Below the pieces are notes generated by a model that searched no databases, was not told the DNA's origin, and worked only from the letters and a program-made list of their open reading frames with translations. The position numbers and the translations under genes are program-made. DNA of 64,000 bases from Muraenolepis orangiensis (Eukaryota; Chordata; Actinopteri; Gadiformes; Muraenolepididae). Of this stretch, positions 13,311 to 54,707 are shown piece by piece. The number at the start of each line of letters is the position of its first letter. Positions within the stretch are counted from its first letter, which is position 1. The stretch is from positions 14,458,192-14,522,191 of the forward strand of contig CM051015.1 in assembly GCA_027704905.1 (NCBI GenBank), read 5' to 3'.

Positions 13311-13680
13311 TCAAGATTGAAAATGTTTTTATTGTCCATGTGTAACAAGTACATTTGTGCAACAATAATGCTTACTCCCAATTCACTCCTGCAGTATGTA
13401 TTTCAACAACAATACTATACTATGCAATACTATCATATAAACAACACTAAATGCTATCTACTATAGACTATATACTATAAACAACACTAAACATTACCTA
13501 CTATACTATATTCTTCCTACTATTTACTATACTATATACTATAAACAACAGTATACACTTAATGCTTTACTATATACTATAAACAACACTATATACTATA
13601 TTATATGCTCTAAACAAAACAATATACTACCTACTATATACAAGATTTTATTATAACAACACACTTGACAGTAGTAATAG
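13311..13680 (-). mobile_element. LINE 3'-end fragment
   Basis: It opens with ttcaagattgaaaatg and tttttattgtccatgt, then actata/aaacaacact words. This matches the piece at 41415-41960. The tail read on the minus strand is the L2/CR1-type (CTTGAAT) end. Confidence 0.6.
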
Positions 13681-13821
13681 TGATACAACCAGATGATGTG
13701 GACTCCCAGCAGAACGGTTCCAGGTTTGATTCCTGTTCATAACTACCTGCTCATAACGATGTTCATTAAGTATCTAAAGAAACAATCAAAATGAAAACCA
13801 CACAAACATGTTGCTATTGTT

Positions 13822-14245
<424 letters not shown>

Positions 14246-14249
14246 TTGT

Positions 14250-14889
14250 GAAAAACATATACACACGTGATAGCAGGCCTGCTGGCCTGTGGCCTGCTGG
14301 TCAGTCCCACACACACGTGCGGTGAGTCAATTGCAGCGATCGGGAAAGGGCCTGTTGGAGAAGAGCCGGATAATTAATTAACTTTGCTTATTGATGGTGT
14401 TTAACGAGCTGATGTCACAGGAGAAGGTGGCGGGCTAATCTGTCTCCTAATCGTCCAATCACACCGCTGCGTGTTGCTAATTTATTATGTGTTTATTGTG
14501 TGTGTGTGTCCGTGTGTATGTCCGTGTGTGTGTGTGTGTGTAGGGGGTGGGGGTTTACAGGGGGGGGGGGGGTTAAATAAATGAACAGACAGGCTGATTA
14601 CAGCCCAAGAGGCCGGGGGGCGGGGCTTATCTTAGCCGCTTCTCTGTCAATCACAAGATCAACATGAGACAGTGCGCGACCGTCGTGGTTGCCGTGGCAG
14701 CACTTTAACCCGACTAGATTGATGCTTGTTCAAATATGCGGAACCAAAGAGCCTCCAATTAAGGCCTTATCTTCATTATATATTGATTGGGTGTAAGTAA
14801 TCATACACATATCAAACATATTATGTACTTAGATTAACAAAATTGTTATGAGTTATAGTTCCAATTTATAGTCATACATAGTCAGCAGT

Positions 14890-14890
<1 letters not shown>
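14250..14890. other. Non-coding, nothing recognised
   Basis: It contains a short GT run and a poly-G run of 12 near 14560. Otherwise it is unique-looking sequence. Confidence 0.5.

Positions 14891-14893
<3 letters not shown>

Positions 14894-14937
<44 letters not shown>
14894..14937. repeat. TA microsatellite
   Basis: This is a pure (TA)n of about 44 bp. Confidence 0.97.
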
Positions 14938-14939
<2 letters not shown>

Positions 14940-15246
14940 CTATTGTATTATGTTATTATGTTTATTATGTATTATGTTACACTTATTTATGTTACACTTA
15001 ACACCGCTGAGTAAAACTATAGATTTGTGTGAGATGAACGGTTTATCTGTCAGTTGAAGTATGTACTACTAAGATGTCTACCCTTGTAATGCAGGGCTGA
15101 AAACTGATCAACTTCTCATGAAAAAATACTGGAATAGATGATGGAGACTTTCTGAAAGAATGGGGATACGTGGGATTAGTCATTTACACCAAAATATTTT
15201 TATTATGCTTCATTTAGATCACATTACCTGGATAGCCACAAAGTAA

Positions 15247-15308
15247 CACATACACACAGGCACACACGCACGCACACACACGCACACACACGCGCCCACG
15301 CACACACG

Positions 15309-15403
<95 letters not shown>

Positions 15404-15411
15404 ACGCACAC
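15247..15411. repeat. CA microsatellite
   Basis: This is (CA)n with gcac variants at both ends, directly abutting a SINE. Confidence 0.97.
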
Positions 15412-15412
15412 A

Positions 15413-15660
15413 TGGGTGACAGTAGCTCAGGAGGTAGCGCGGTCGCCTCACAACCGGAAGGTTGCTGGTTCGATCCCCCGGCTCCTCCTAGCAAAACCTG
15501 TCGAGGTGTCCTTGATCAAGACACCCTAACTGCTCCTGACGAGCTGGCTGTCTCCTTGCATGGCTGACTCCGCCGTCTGTGGATGAATGGGTGTATGAAT
15601 AGGTGAATGTGAGGCATGACTTGTAAAGCACTTTTGATAAAAACGCTATAAAAAAGGCAG
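15413..15660 (+). mobile_element. tRNA-derived SINE
   Basis: The tRNA-like head has an A box (tagctcaggagg, 15423-15434) and a B box (ggttcgatccc, 15467-15477). A body with gtccttgatcaagacaccct and a 3' tail with gtaaagcacttttgataaaa follow. Related minus-strand copies lie at 19650, 33186 and 52838. Confidence 0.8.
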
Positions 15661-15689
15661 TCCACACACACACACACACACACACACCG

Positions 15690-16450
15690 TTTTAAAGTGT
15701 CCTACACCTTTATGTGTATTATTCCTCTGGGAGTAGAGACCTCTAGACACACAGCAATGTTACCCTTTGTCCTTTTGGGAAAAGTGGACAGTATACTGAA
15801 TAGAAGCATGTCTGGTTTCCTCCAGGAGCCATCGAGGATGGAGGGGGATATGTTTTGGCCCCTGTTTGTCTGTTTGTCTGTTTGTTTCTTTGTCTATAAG
15901 CAAATAACTTAAAACATTGTGTACTGAATTGGACAACACTTGGTGGTTAGATTACTTATGAGCCAAGGAACAGTTGGTTACATGTTGTTGCAGACTATAG
16001 ATATATTCTATGCATATAACTGGTCTTAAAAAGCTTTTTTTTTAAGTACTTCAGGTTTAATTGGCCATTCAACATTAGCCGTCAAGCAGTGGTTCAGCTG
16101 TGTCTGTTGCAAACCTTTAAAAAATGTCTGAAAAGATAAATAGCCTTTTATATGTTCTTATATGTTACCCATCATTACCTTGCCATCATCAAGTTATTTT
16201 TAAACTTGAATGACTTACATTTTTCATAGAAAGGTGAATTGAAGAAGGCATGGCAACAAGAACCAACCTGTGATTGAGTGACACTTAACACTATTACATT
16301 TCCCATTGCTCTTTGAAATCAATAATAGCAGCATTCAAACAATATATATATATTCACAATATACTGTACACACTGTACACTGTATTTTATTACGCGCTTC
16401 TGTAGATAAATGCTTTTCAGAATCACCCACAGACATGTTATTTAATACAT
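15690..16450. other. Non-coding, nothing recognised
   Basis: This is AT-rich sequence without exon signals. Confidence 0.5.
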
Positions 16451-16457
16451 TTTATAC

Positions 16458-16607
<150 letters not shown>

Positions 16608-17140
16608 TAAACGATTCACCACGCTCCATCCATACCATCCATATGCGTTAAACCTCTGTGCTTTCAGTTAGGACCAAATGTTCCCTCCTATGACCTCTAA
16701 CCTTCTGCTCCTCCCTCACGGTGACAGTCAAAAATTGCTGTTTATTCAAATGAGTTTGCACTGCACACCCTACACAATTTTTAAATGGATTGTAACTTTT
16801 ACTTTGAGTATTTGATCAAGCAGTTTTACTTGAGTCATTATTTATGGGAGTAATTGTACTTTTCCTTGAGTATTTCCAGTACTCTTGCTACCGCCGCTTT
16901 ACACTCATTATAAAGAAACCTTCAACATAATGTTCACAAGGGTACCTGTACATTTGATTATTTTGGACTTTCACCAACAAGCGGTGTTCTGGTTCAAATG
17001 TGGTCCATCCTCAGACCTGGTTCTTCCTCTCTCTCCCATCACTCACAGCCTTTCCTCCCTAAATGCGTGTCTGTAGTCTGCTTTAAAAAGACTATCCATT
17101 GTTCCTCAGAGCCACGGGTGGATTCAAAGGGAGAACGTGC
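16608..17140. other. Non-coding, nothing recognised
   Basis: No recognisable element was seen. Confidence 0.5.
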
Positions 17141-17144
17141 CTCA

Positions 17145-17510
17145 CTCTTCCACCCTCCAAGTCTATCCCAGATGTAGGTTCCTCTCCAAGTATGTTCCCA
17201 GACGTAGGTTCCCCTCCAAGTCTGTCCCAGTCGTAGGTTCCATGTTCCCAGAAGTAAGTTCCCCCTCCAAGTCTGTCCCAGACATAGATGCCATGTTCCC
17301 AGACATAGGTTCCACTCAAAGTCTGTCACAGACATAGGTTCCATGTTCCCAGACACAGGTTCCCCTCAAAGTCTGTCCCAGACGTAGGTCCCATGTTCCC
17401 AGATGCGAGTTCCCCTCAAAGTCTGTCCTAGACGTAGATTTCCTTCCAAGTCTGTTCCCAGTCGAAATTTCCCCTCCAAGTCTGTTCAAGATGTAGGTTC
17501 CCCTCACTAA
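17145..17510. repeat. Degenerate minisatellite (about 30 and 50 bp units)
   Basis: Words such as cctccaagtctgtcccaga, cgtaggtt and ccatgttcccaga recur about 10 times. The minus-strand frame of Trp/Gly/Thr repeats is an artefact. Confidence 0.85.
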
Positions 17511-17519
17511 TTGAACTGT

Positions 17520-18239
17520 CATTCATCATGGAATCAGAGTTGTTCTCCATTAGGGCTGCTAGCTGCTAGGGACTTAGCTTTTTATGACCTTAAGTGTCTC
17601 AGATAAGCCTATTATGGATGTTTCGCGGAACGTCACATTCTTGCTCCTTCCTTGCTTTATGTTCTGGTGCATATATTACCCATAATTCCAGGGGGGGGGT
17701 TGTCTTCTTCATTTAAAGGAAGGGTGAAAGCACCATTAAAACTTTATATGGATGTTTCACCCTCCTTTTGAATTAGATGACCTCGGAGGATAGTTATTAC
17801 CATGGGTCTGAGCTGTCATTAAAGTGTATGGGAAAAGCCTTTATGAGACTCATGGTATGATGAAATAGGTATTAGGTTATAAAAGGTGTGTGTATTGTTG
17901 ACCATGTGGTATGAGGGCTCGCTAACACGCAAACCACATAGGCAGCGTTGCGACCTAGCTTGGGCCTGCTTGTCCTTCTGTCTGTCTTCGACCCACTGTC
18001 CTGTCTCTCTTCAACCCACTGTCTCTCTCCACTCTCCTGTTCATGATAGCGTATCCCAATGTGATACATTATTGGAATTAACATTGTTTTACTTCTTTTA
18101 TCCACATATTAGTGACTGGTCTCTATCTCTTCTTCTCTATCTTATCTTCAAAGTGTTTATGTTGCAATTTTAAACAAATGCATATTTTACGTCTCTTTTG
18201 CACTGAAGCTTGCAGACACACACATGCACGCTCAAGTGA

Positions 18240-18296
<57 letters not shown>

Positions 18297-19640
18297 GGGT
18301 TCAGTCTGTAGAATCACCACCAGCAGTACTCTTACTATAGGAGATGGGCTGGAGTTAAAAAGAGAGCATGGCTTGCATGGCTGTTTCCTTCAGACACGGC
18401 GCTTCATTATTTAAAGGGACGTGCACAGTGGGGGCGGAGACCCATGCCTGCCTGAATATTATGTTTTTAATGATCACGCAGTCCAGCCCCTCTCCACAGC
18501 TCCTTTAATAACCACACACCGCCGTCCGCCCTAACCCCATTAGTCTCCACACAGAGCCCCCTGCAGATGAACCAAAACACAATGCATCACTGAAAGGCAT
18601 TGTGTTGTTTTGTAGTGGAATTTAATCTGCTGCTATATATATAACATCTTGGCATCCGTAATTTGATGTATTTCAACAATACAGATACAAAGCCTGCGTC
18701 GATCCTTCAAGATGTGATTTTTGAAAGAAGGAGCATTTTCAGGATGCTCGACCCATAATATCTTTTTTTATCTTCTATATCTTCTATATTGTGACTTGAC
18801 ACCTGAATGCTCTCGGTACCACAATTCCACTAATGTGTGATTGTGGTACAAAGTCCCTTTGGTTACTTGATGATGGATCTTTAATGTAGTAATAATAAAA
18901 AGAAAGACTAGGGCAGCACTTTTTAATATCAGCGTGTAATCTGGCCACAATGGGTCTACACAGGTTTGGTCAATGAAAGGTAACCGCAACAACCACAACA
19001 AGTACAACCCAACAGGAAAACCACAACCTTTACACACACACAGTCTCATGGTGTAGGAAAATAAAACATACAAAGAAGCATAACACAAATGATATTCACT
19101 TCTTAAGAAACAAGCAAATGAAGTCTCCTCATTCATCCCATTGGAGATGAGGCTATCAAGGAAGTGTGTCCGGTACCCTCCCTCTGGATCGTTGAAGGTT
19201 AGGAGATATGGGGATCAATTATGAGGCAACCAGCTCAATAAGGGACGGCGATTCAGCGGTGGGATTTACTCAAAAATAGTAAACTAGACACTGGCACATA
19301 TTGAAGAAAAAGTCAAATTGAAGTGCTGTTCGAGTGCTTTTTTTTGTGAATTGAATCAGCAATATCTTCAAGCGGCTATTCCCAAAGTGGGGTACGTGTA
19401 TCCCAGGGGTACCACAGTTACACTTACGTCACGGGAACGCCAACAAATAATCTGTAACAGCCTCTCTGTGTCCAAAATGAACCCACTTAAAAACACACAG
19501 CTGCCCTACTCGGCTTCAATTGGTTACTTATTTGGAAGAACACAATATGAAATTTCTTCTTATGACTTGAATACTTTCCACACACACACACACACTTTTG
19601 GATTGAATCATCTTTGTTGGTCCCATACATGTACACATAG
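17520..19640. other. Non-coding sequence with one CA repeat
   Basis: Only (CA)n at 18240-18295 was recognised. No exon of a known protein was found. Confidence 0.5.
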
Positions 19641-19649
19641 TACAATGAG

Positions 19650-19905
19650 TTTCTCTGTATTTAACCCATCCGAGTATTAGTATTAGAAGCAGTGAGCAGC
19701 TATTGTATAAACAGCGCCCGGGAAAGTATCAGTGTAGGGGTCTGGTGCCTTGTTCAAGGGCACCTTGGCAGTGCCCAGGAGGCAATATGGCACCTTTTTC
19801 CAAGTATCAGTTTTCTCTCTGTACTTGGTCCATTTCAGGTACTTGAACCAGCGACCCTCCGGTTCCCAAGCCAAATCCCAACAGACTGAGCTACTGCCGC
19901 CCCCC
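19650..19905 (-). mobile_element. tRNA-derived SINE
   Basis: On the minus strand the head has a degenerate A box (tagctcagtctg) and a B-box-like ctggttcaagtacc. The body has gggcaccttggcagtgccc, like the other copies, and ends at ttaacccatccgagtattag. Confidence 0.65.
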
Positions 19906-20184
19906 CCCCCTGTGTTCTCTTTATTAAAAAATATTACATTCTCCACTTCACATCACATCAGTGTGTTTGTGTCAGAGGGAACGGCCGCCAGTCTCTGTCC
20001 AGAACCACAGATCTGGACAATCAACCAATCAATACGAGGGTAACAACTGTGTAGCCGTGGCAGTAATCGCGCTACAACCTCCTGTTTACATCCTCAGAGT
20101 CACCAATCAGTGATCAGATAAGATGAAGTCTTTTCCTTCCCTTTCCTTCCCCTCTTTTGGCATTCGTCAACGACACCCACACAT

Positions 20185-20416
<232 letters not shown>

Positions 20417-20419
20417 ATG

Positions 20420-20950
20420 TGAAATTATGTGCAGCACTGTTTTTTTTTTCATTAGCATATCCAGATGGTTGACTCTAAGTACAGGATAGGATTTAGGTTT
20501 ACTTTGTAGACGTGGACGTTCGCTGATTACTTTGCTAAGTTTCCCTGCATTTTAAATGAATTGGCTTCTTTCTCAAGCCGCTAAGATGAAGTTTTAAATG
20601 TGTCATGGGGAGGCCAAATCAAAGTCTCTGGACAAAAGGACACCTGCCTGCCAGCCAGTATGGTCTATTTTTGTCAGTGTTTGGATCTATTTTCTCATAA
20701 TTAATGGCATCTTTTTTTGTGATCTGCTAATTAATATCTGACACCCGTATTGGCGAAAGCTATTATTAGCTGCTGATTGCTTTGGTATTCAATGTGTGTT
20801 TGTCACACTGTGTATACATTTTCCATCCATCGGCATCCATGCAAGCATTTCTGCCTGTCGTTGTATTTTGGTATTTTTCTATACATATTTGTTAGGTGTT
20901 TGCTATTAGGGTTATTGTAGGGTTTGTGTGTCTGAGTGTGGTTGTGTTTG
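20420..20950. other. Non-coding, nothing recognised
   Basis: This is AT-rich single-copy-looking sequence. Confidence 0.5.
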
Positions 20951-20954
20951 CCTC

Positions 20955-21007
20955 TTATGACAGCCTTATCAATACAAACTCTGCCATGTCTCCCTCGCTG
21001 GTTGACA

Positions 21008-21041
<34 letters not shown>

Positions 21042-21104
21042 TGTTTGTGTCTTATGAAAGCCTTATAAATACAAACTCTGCCGTGTCTCCCTCGCTGGTT
21101 GACA

Positions 21105-21142
<38 letters not shown>

Positions 21143-21192
21143 TTTGTGTTTGTGTCTTGTAAAAGCCTTATAAATAAAAGTGTGTGTGTGTG
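20955..21192. repeat. Roughly 98-bp tandem unit, 2.5 copies
   Basis: gtcttatgaaagccttataa, atacaaactctgcc, gtctccctcgctggttgaca and a GT tract repeat at about 20955 and 21050. A partial third copy is at 21155. Confidence 0.85.
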
Positions 21193-21756
21193 GTGTGGGG
21201 GGGGGGGCTTTCTGAATAGATACATAGGACACAAAACAAACGGGGTGCTAAGGATTGCTTTAACTGCACAAAGGATGTTTTTCTTGCCTTGTCAGAAGCA
21301 GCAGACGTTTGTGAGCAATCTGTTCTCTTCCATCCTACTGAAGTGTTGCTCGGGACGACAAACAGGTCGCTGTACCGTAGTCAGCGAGGTCTGTTTGGTT
21401 CAGACTGACGTCTTTCTACAGTTTTTATTTTGGCGGGGGAACAATGAGCCAATGAGTTGTTGAGGTGCGATGCAGATCAAAGTACATTGTCTGTGTTGTG
21501 TATTATCACAATATAGTGTTCATAACTAGGTTTCAGTAGAATAGGAATCCACACAGCAGACTTGCGAAAGCTGAAGTTCTTTATTTTAACAACGTAGAAC
21601 CTAACACTGGCTATCCATTTTTAGAGAGCACCGCTAGAGGCGTGTCCTTCACATTTATACTCGTTTTTAAACAATTACTTGTTTACATTTAAATGAACAA
21701 ATCAGAATGCTTTCCTGTGTTGAGAACACCACAGTCTGTAACTCCTTCATGCCGTA

Positions 21757-21900
21757 CTAGTAATTCCATTAGACGATTTGTGAGATGTTTGAACATTCAG
21801 GTCCCTGATCTTGAAGAACCGTGCAATTTGCATAAACACCTAGTCCAGCTGTCCCAGTGGGATTGTAATTGTTACGATCATCTGAGGGGATTGGAATACG
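21757..21900. repeat. Intronic direct repeat, left copy
   Basis: It shares gcaatttgcataaacaccta plus gtccagctgtcccagtg and flanking words with 22824-22972. It ends 44 bp before the first detected dpp10 exon. Confidence 0.88.
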
Positions 21901-21943
21901 TTTTAAGATAACAAATGTGTTTTTATTGTCTTTCATATTTCAG

Positions 21944-50497
<28,554 letters not shown>

Positions 50498-50602
50498 ACA
50501 GGGGTTGGCGGGTCAGACCGTCTGCTAACGCCTTGTTGGCATCTGGACCAAGTGGACACAAAGAGCAGTCTGTGGGTACATGTGTGTACTGTGGTGTGAG
50601 AG

Positions 50603-50610
<8 letters not shown>

Positions 50611-50634
<24 letters not shown>

Positions 50635-50758
50635 AGACACCACTGTTCTTGTGTGAGTGTGTGTGGTTTGTGTATAATTGTGTCAAATAGATCACTGAAG
50701 GACACCCGTTGAATACAACCAACATTTGGCTCTCTCTGTCTCTCTGACTATAAGCATA

Positions 50759-50810
<52 letters not shown>
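50611..50810. repeat. GT and CT microsatellites after the dpp10 stop
   Basis: There is a short (GT)n at 50611-50634 and (CT)n at 50765-50808 directly before the actr3 fragment. Confidence 0.95.
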
Positions 50811-50816
50811 AATCCG

Positions 50817-50933
50817 GCCATCAAAGAGTCAGCCAAGGTGGGCGACCAGGCCCAGCGGAGGATGATGAAGGGAGTTGATGATCTGGATTTCTTCATGGGA
50901 GACGAGGCGATAGACAAGCCCACGTACTCCACG
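50817..50933 (+). pseudogene. actr3: actr3 (Arp3) N-terminal exon fragment
   Basis: It encodes AIKESAKVGDQAQRR, GVDDLDFF and GDEAIDKPTYST, the conserved segment near residues 30-70 of actin-related protein 3, the nucleating subunit of the Arp2/3 complex. The frame is open. However, the bases before it are a CT microsatellite followed by tttaatccg, with no AG acceptor at the expected place. The possible donor (ACG|gtaccg) is weak. Met replaces residues I recall as Val and Ile in an otherwise nearly invariant protein. No Arp3 start (exons 1-2) is seen upstream. Confidence 0.82.
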
Positions 50934-51628
50934 GTACCGCCATCTTATCCATCGGCGACTGAAAATATCACGGCTAATAAAGAAAGATTGTCCTGAAATA
51001 TTCACAGAGTAAATGGGCAGATGAGGACCTATTTACTTTGTTTTCAAGTACCACCCCAGTCTCTAATATACTGTAGGGTGGACGCATGTTTCAGTGCGAC
51101 GGTCTGAGCGAACCAAGAGAACCACGGTGTTGGTTCTGTGTCAGAGCCTTTAGTCTACAGAGAAGCAGCAGACCCATAGTTGGTGTTATGAGCGACACCG
51201 GAGTTTGTCCTATGATGAAAAACTCTGTGAAAATGGGCCCATTGTCTAAACGTCAAACCTAACCTACCACTATGCATTATTTTCATATCCCCGGCATTAC
51301 TTTATCCTCTCCAACACTACGACAGTGATGTTTGTGGAACAAACAAGCAGTCCATCTGCACATCTCCAACTGGGCACTCAAGACACGCATCATCATCAAG
51401 CAAACATTCTGTCAGTCTGGGACTAGTCACACATGAACAGATGTGCATCGGTCCTTGACCTTGGTCTGATTTGTGAAATCTGAAGTAGGGATGTCCCAAC
51501 TGCCCTTGTCGATATTGTCCGTTCAGAACGTAATACGGGCCCAGACTAACTCAAAACCAAAGTCTCTTTAACAGGAAGTTAAGGGGCCAGGTGAAAGAGT
51601 CTATCCACTCACACCTCTCTCCTCATAG
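50934..51628 (+). other. Gap between actr3 fragments
   Basis: I searched all three plus frames for Arp3 hallmarks (WPIRHG, LTEPPLN, VIDSGDG, GGSTMF) and found none. The sequence looks like ordinary intron or intergenic DNA. Confidence 0.7.
50976..50981 (+). promoter_or_regulatory. Candidate polyadenylation signal for dpp10
   Basis: AATAAA lies 479 bp after the dpp10 stop codon, beyond the first actr3 fragment. If it is used, the dpp10 3' UTR would contain that fragment. Confidence 0.4.
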
Positions 51629-51724
51629 CCTGAGTTCTACCAGGTCTGCCACACCAAGAAGGACTACGAGGAGATGGGGCCAAGTATCTGTCGCCACAAC
51701 CCAGTGTTCGGAGTCATGTCCTAA
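51629..51724 (+). pseudogene. actr3: actr3 (Arp3) C-terminal exon with stop
   Basis: It encodes PEFYQVCHTKKDYEEMGPS and ICRHNPVFGVMS followed by TAA, which is the complete C-terminus of Arp3. The acceptor is cctcatag. FY and the final residues favour actr3 over actr3b. Only 695 bp separate it from the N-terminal fragment, and I find none of the roughly 310 intervening residues there. This is either a deleted pseudogene, the remnant of a duplicated actr3, or an assembly collapse. It lies in the same orientation as dpp10. Confidence 0.85.
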
Positions 51725-52612
51725 CTCACCTCCAGAGTCTTGGCAGTGCTGGGGCTGGATGTGGGTGGTTGGCAGGGCTAGATGCGGGGTGGTGGGCGGG
51801 GCTAGGGGGAGCAGGGTTAAGGAGTTGATTGATTGGTGGGTCGGGTGATGTCACAGTGCGACTGGCGGGCTTGAGAGATCAGGGACGGTGGTGCGTTTCC
51901 GCATTTTTTCATTTTTATTTGTAAAATGGCTTGTTCTGTTTTGGATGTAAAATCAGTGAATCAAGATTAAGAGGGACCAATCCAGATTAGGAAAATAAAT
52001 GGAAAGAGAAAAGACCCCAAGGCCAAACGGTCTGGCGGGATGTAAAAAAAATAAGTATTGTGAATGTTTGTCAATGTTTGTGGATGGTGATGAGGTTTGG
52101 AGAGGTGAGTTTAGGTGGGGTTAACTTCAGCCTCCGGGACGTTGGAACATATTGATGGTTGAGGAGTCCCAGTGACTCTCAGATCACGGCACCGCTAAGT
52201 AATTAACAACACTTTCTCCTTCTGTTTTTCTGCTTCAAATGCACTTCTCTCCGCGTTCATGAAAAGAGCTTGTTTATATATATATTTTTTTTTTTCTATG
52301 AAAATGGTCAACGGGAAATCAAGGGTTCATTCAGGTATCGTCAAGTGACCGCTTCGATACACCAGTGTTGGAAACATTGTGATTTCCCATAATGCACCAT
52401 TGTTAATCTTTACTTCAAATTCTTCTGTTCTTCCTTCACAACTGATTAGAATCCTAGCGTTAGAACGCAGTGAGAGAACAGAGATAGAGGCAGAGAACGC
52501 ACGCCGTTACTGTGATGGGGAAGAGACTGAGAAACTGACCAGACTAGAGATCATTTTTTTGTTTTCAATTAAACATTTTTAAATTTTTTAATTGAATGCC
52601 TGAAAACATTCC
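51725..52612 (+). other. Probable former 3' UTR of actr3
   Basis: The sequence is non-coding and AT-rich toward its end, between the Arp3 stop and the polyadenylation signal. No interspersed repeat was recognised. Confidence 0.45.
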
Positions 52613-52618
52613 AATAAA
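52613..52618 (+). promoter_or_regulatory. Candidate polyadenylation signal of the actr3 remnant
   Basis: AATAAA lies 889 bp after the Arp3 stop and is followed by a T/GT-rich stretch. This is a plausible original actr3 3' end. Confidence 0.5.
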
Positions 52619-52837
52619 GGCTTACATTTGTTTCTACGTCTTGCTATCGTCTCCTTTTGTTTTTTATAAACTCGGTTCAGATGTTCGTCAAATTATTAAC
52701 TCTTTTTTGAAATAGCTTGAAAGACCGCTTGTAAACCATAGACTGTAAAACATTTAAACACACTCTTTAAACACCACGAAAGGCTACAGGTGCAGACATT
52801 GATAATAATAAAGCACAAGTACTGTACAGCGAAAGGA

Positions 52838-53034
52838 ATTTCACTGCATTAAACCCATCCTAGTATTAGGAGCAGCGGTCAGCAATGTATACAGCAGCCC
52901 GGGGAGCAGTTAGGGTGTCCTGCTCAAGGACACCTCGACAGTTTTTCCTTGCTAGGAGGAGCCGGGGTTCAAACCAGCAACTTTGCGGATGTGGCGCGAC
53001 CGCTCTACCTCCTGAGCTATACTGCCGCCCCAAG
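52838..53034 (-). mobile_element. tRNA-derived SINE
   Basis: On the minus strand it has a gtatagctcaggaggtagag A box, a gctggtttgaaccccgg B box and the gtgtccttgagcaggacacc body, ending near ttaatgcagtgaaattcc. Confidence 0.75.
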
Positions 53035-53850
53035 GATGAGGATCAAACACGGAACCTTTTGCGGTCAGACAAAGCACTCGCCCATCCTGGTGCTTTATAC
53101 AAACTTTTTTCCATATTGACTGAAGAGACATTGAAGTCATAACCCAGCCCCCCATGCAGTAGCAGTGGTACATGATTGTACATAGTGGCTATTGGGGAGG
53201 TATTGACATGGAGAAAAACTGGCTTGGAACGAAGGGGTTTGACAGTAAAATCAATGAGCCTCCATTTTTCAGCCTACTATCACTTAAACACCTGAAGAGG
53301 AGGCACGCCGAGATAAAGCTCTCACGATTTCATCAATCTCTTCAGATTAGAATTTAAGAGAGAAAACTTATTTCTTTGGTGTGCTGTGTCTTTGCGGACC
53401 CTAAGCTTCTTGTTGTCTGGATAAAGTGCATGCAGCAGACACTGCCACACGCAATTAAAATGGCTTCTTGAGGCCTCCTTCCAATAACGGCTGTGTCCGA
53501 AATCACTCACTACTTTGTAGTGCTGTCCGCATGTGCACTCACCGTATCCCACAATGCATCGTGAAAAGTAGTGAACAACCATTGGTCACTAACCATCATG
53601 CATTGCACTGAAAGAAAAACAGCAGACAGACAAGAAGTGATGTCCACTGTAGATGGGGCACGTTTAATTATGCAACAGCAATTATGTAATTAGCGGCGAC
53701 TTGAGTAGTGGCCAAAAGTATTTTTTAATTCTACTGATGAGCTTACAATATGTAATACTATATACACAGTATATAGCTCTACATAGAACTTCCTAGAGAG
53801 GGACTAGGGAGTGAGGGAATGATTTTTCTAGTTTTGTAGTTGGTCTATGC
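53035..53850. other. Intergenic, nothing recognised
   Basis: No coding or repeat feature was recognised. Confidence 0.5.
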
Positions 53851-53854
53851 TAAC

Positions 53855-54105
53855 ACTCCTGCTGACTGGGGCCAGATGAGGCTGCTTTAACCAGACTCTG
53901 ATCAGTCCGACTGGGGCCATGTAAGGCTGCTTCAACCAGACTCTAATCAGTCTGACTTGGGCCAGGTGAGGCTGCTTCAACCAGACTCTAATCAGTCTGA
54001 CTGAGGCCAGGCAAGGCTGCTTCAACCAGACTCTAATCAGTCTTACTGGGGCCAGATGAGGCTGCTCCAACCAGACTCTAATCAGTCTGACTGGGGCCAG
54101 GTGAG
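53855..54105. repeat. 45-bp minisatellite, about 5 copies
   Basis: The unit contains ctgactggggccaggtgagg, ctgcttcaaccagactctaa and tcagt. An open minus frame of RLIRVWLKQP is a repeat artefact (45 is a multiple of 3). Confidence 0.93.
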
Positions 54106-54109
54106 TGTC

Positions 54110-54666
54110 AATCACGGCACTATGACAGAATTTTGTTATTTTTAATAGAATACCTAACCTTTGTAGAACAGTGCAGAGAATATTTGTTGTTTATCTGTCT
54201 GTGCAATTGTGGTTTTTTTTTTCTTTCTTTGCTGTAGTGTTCGTAGTCCTAAGCCCGAAACCCATCTCACATTTAGATTTTGATTGACAAGTTAAAATCC
54301 TATAAATTGCCAGATCTAGAAGGGGTGCCACTCAGGGTGGTCAATGACCCCGTCCTCCCTCTGGATATGCCCCTGGTGGCAGAGTGTGGAATGTTAAGGA
54401 TAAGGCCACTGCAACAAGGTTCTGCTTTATCCCGACAAACCAACTTAGACACCTCTGTCTCAGCCTGCTGTCTCCTGCCATCACCACGGAGAGCCTTGTT
54501 GTCTAGACACTTTCTCCTGTTTACGGAATTGGGCGGGTGAGGAGGGAAAGGGGAAGTGATGTTGGGGGGAGCTGGGCTGCTGGGCTGCTGCCCTGTCTGG
54601 AAACCACAGAGGTCAGGGAAACATACTGTCCTTCAGAAAACTAAGAGCCAGCGATGGTTGGCAAGG

Positions 54667-54707
<41 letters not shown>

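Noticed and set aside
15413..15490. Functional tRNA gene
   Set aside because: A and B boxes are present, but the stems do not close, no anticodon loop can be assigned and a SINE body follows.
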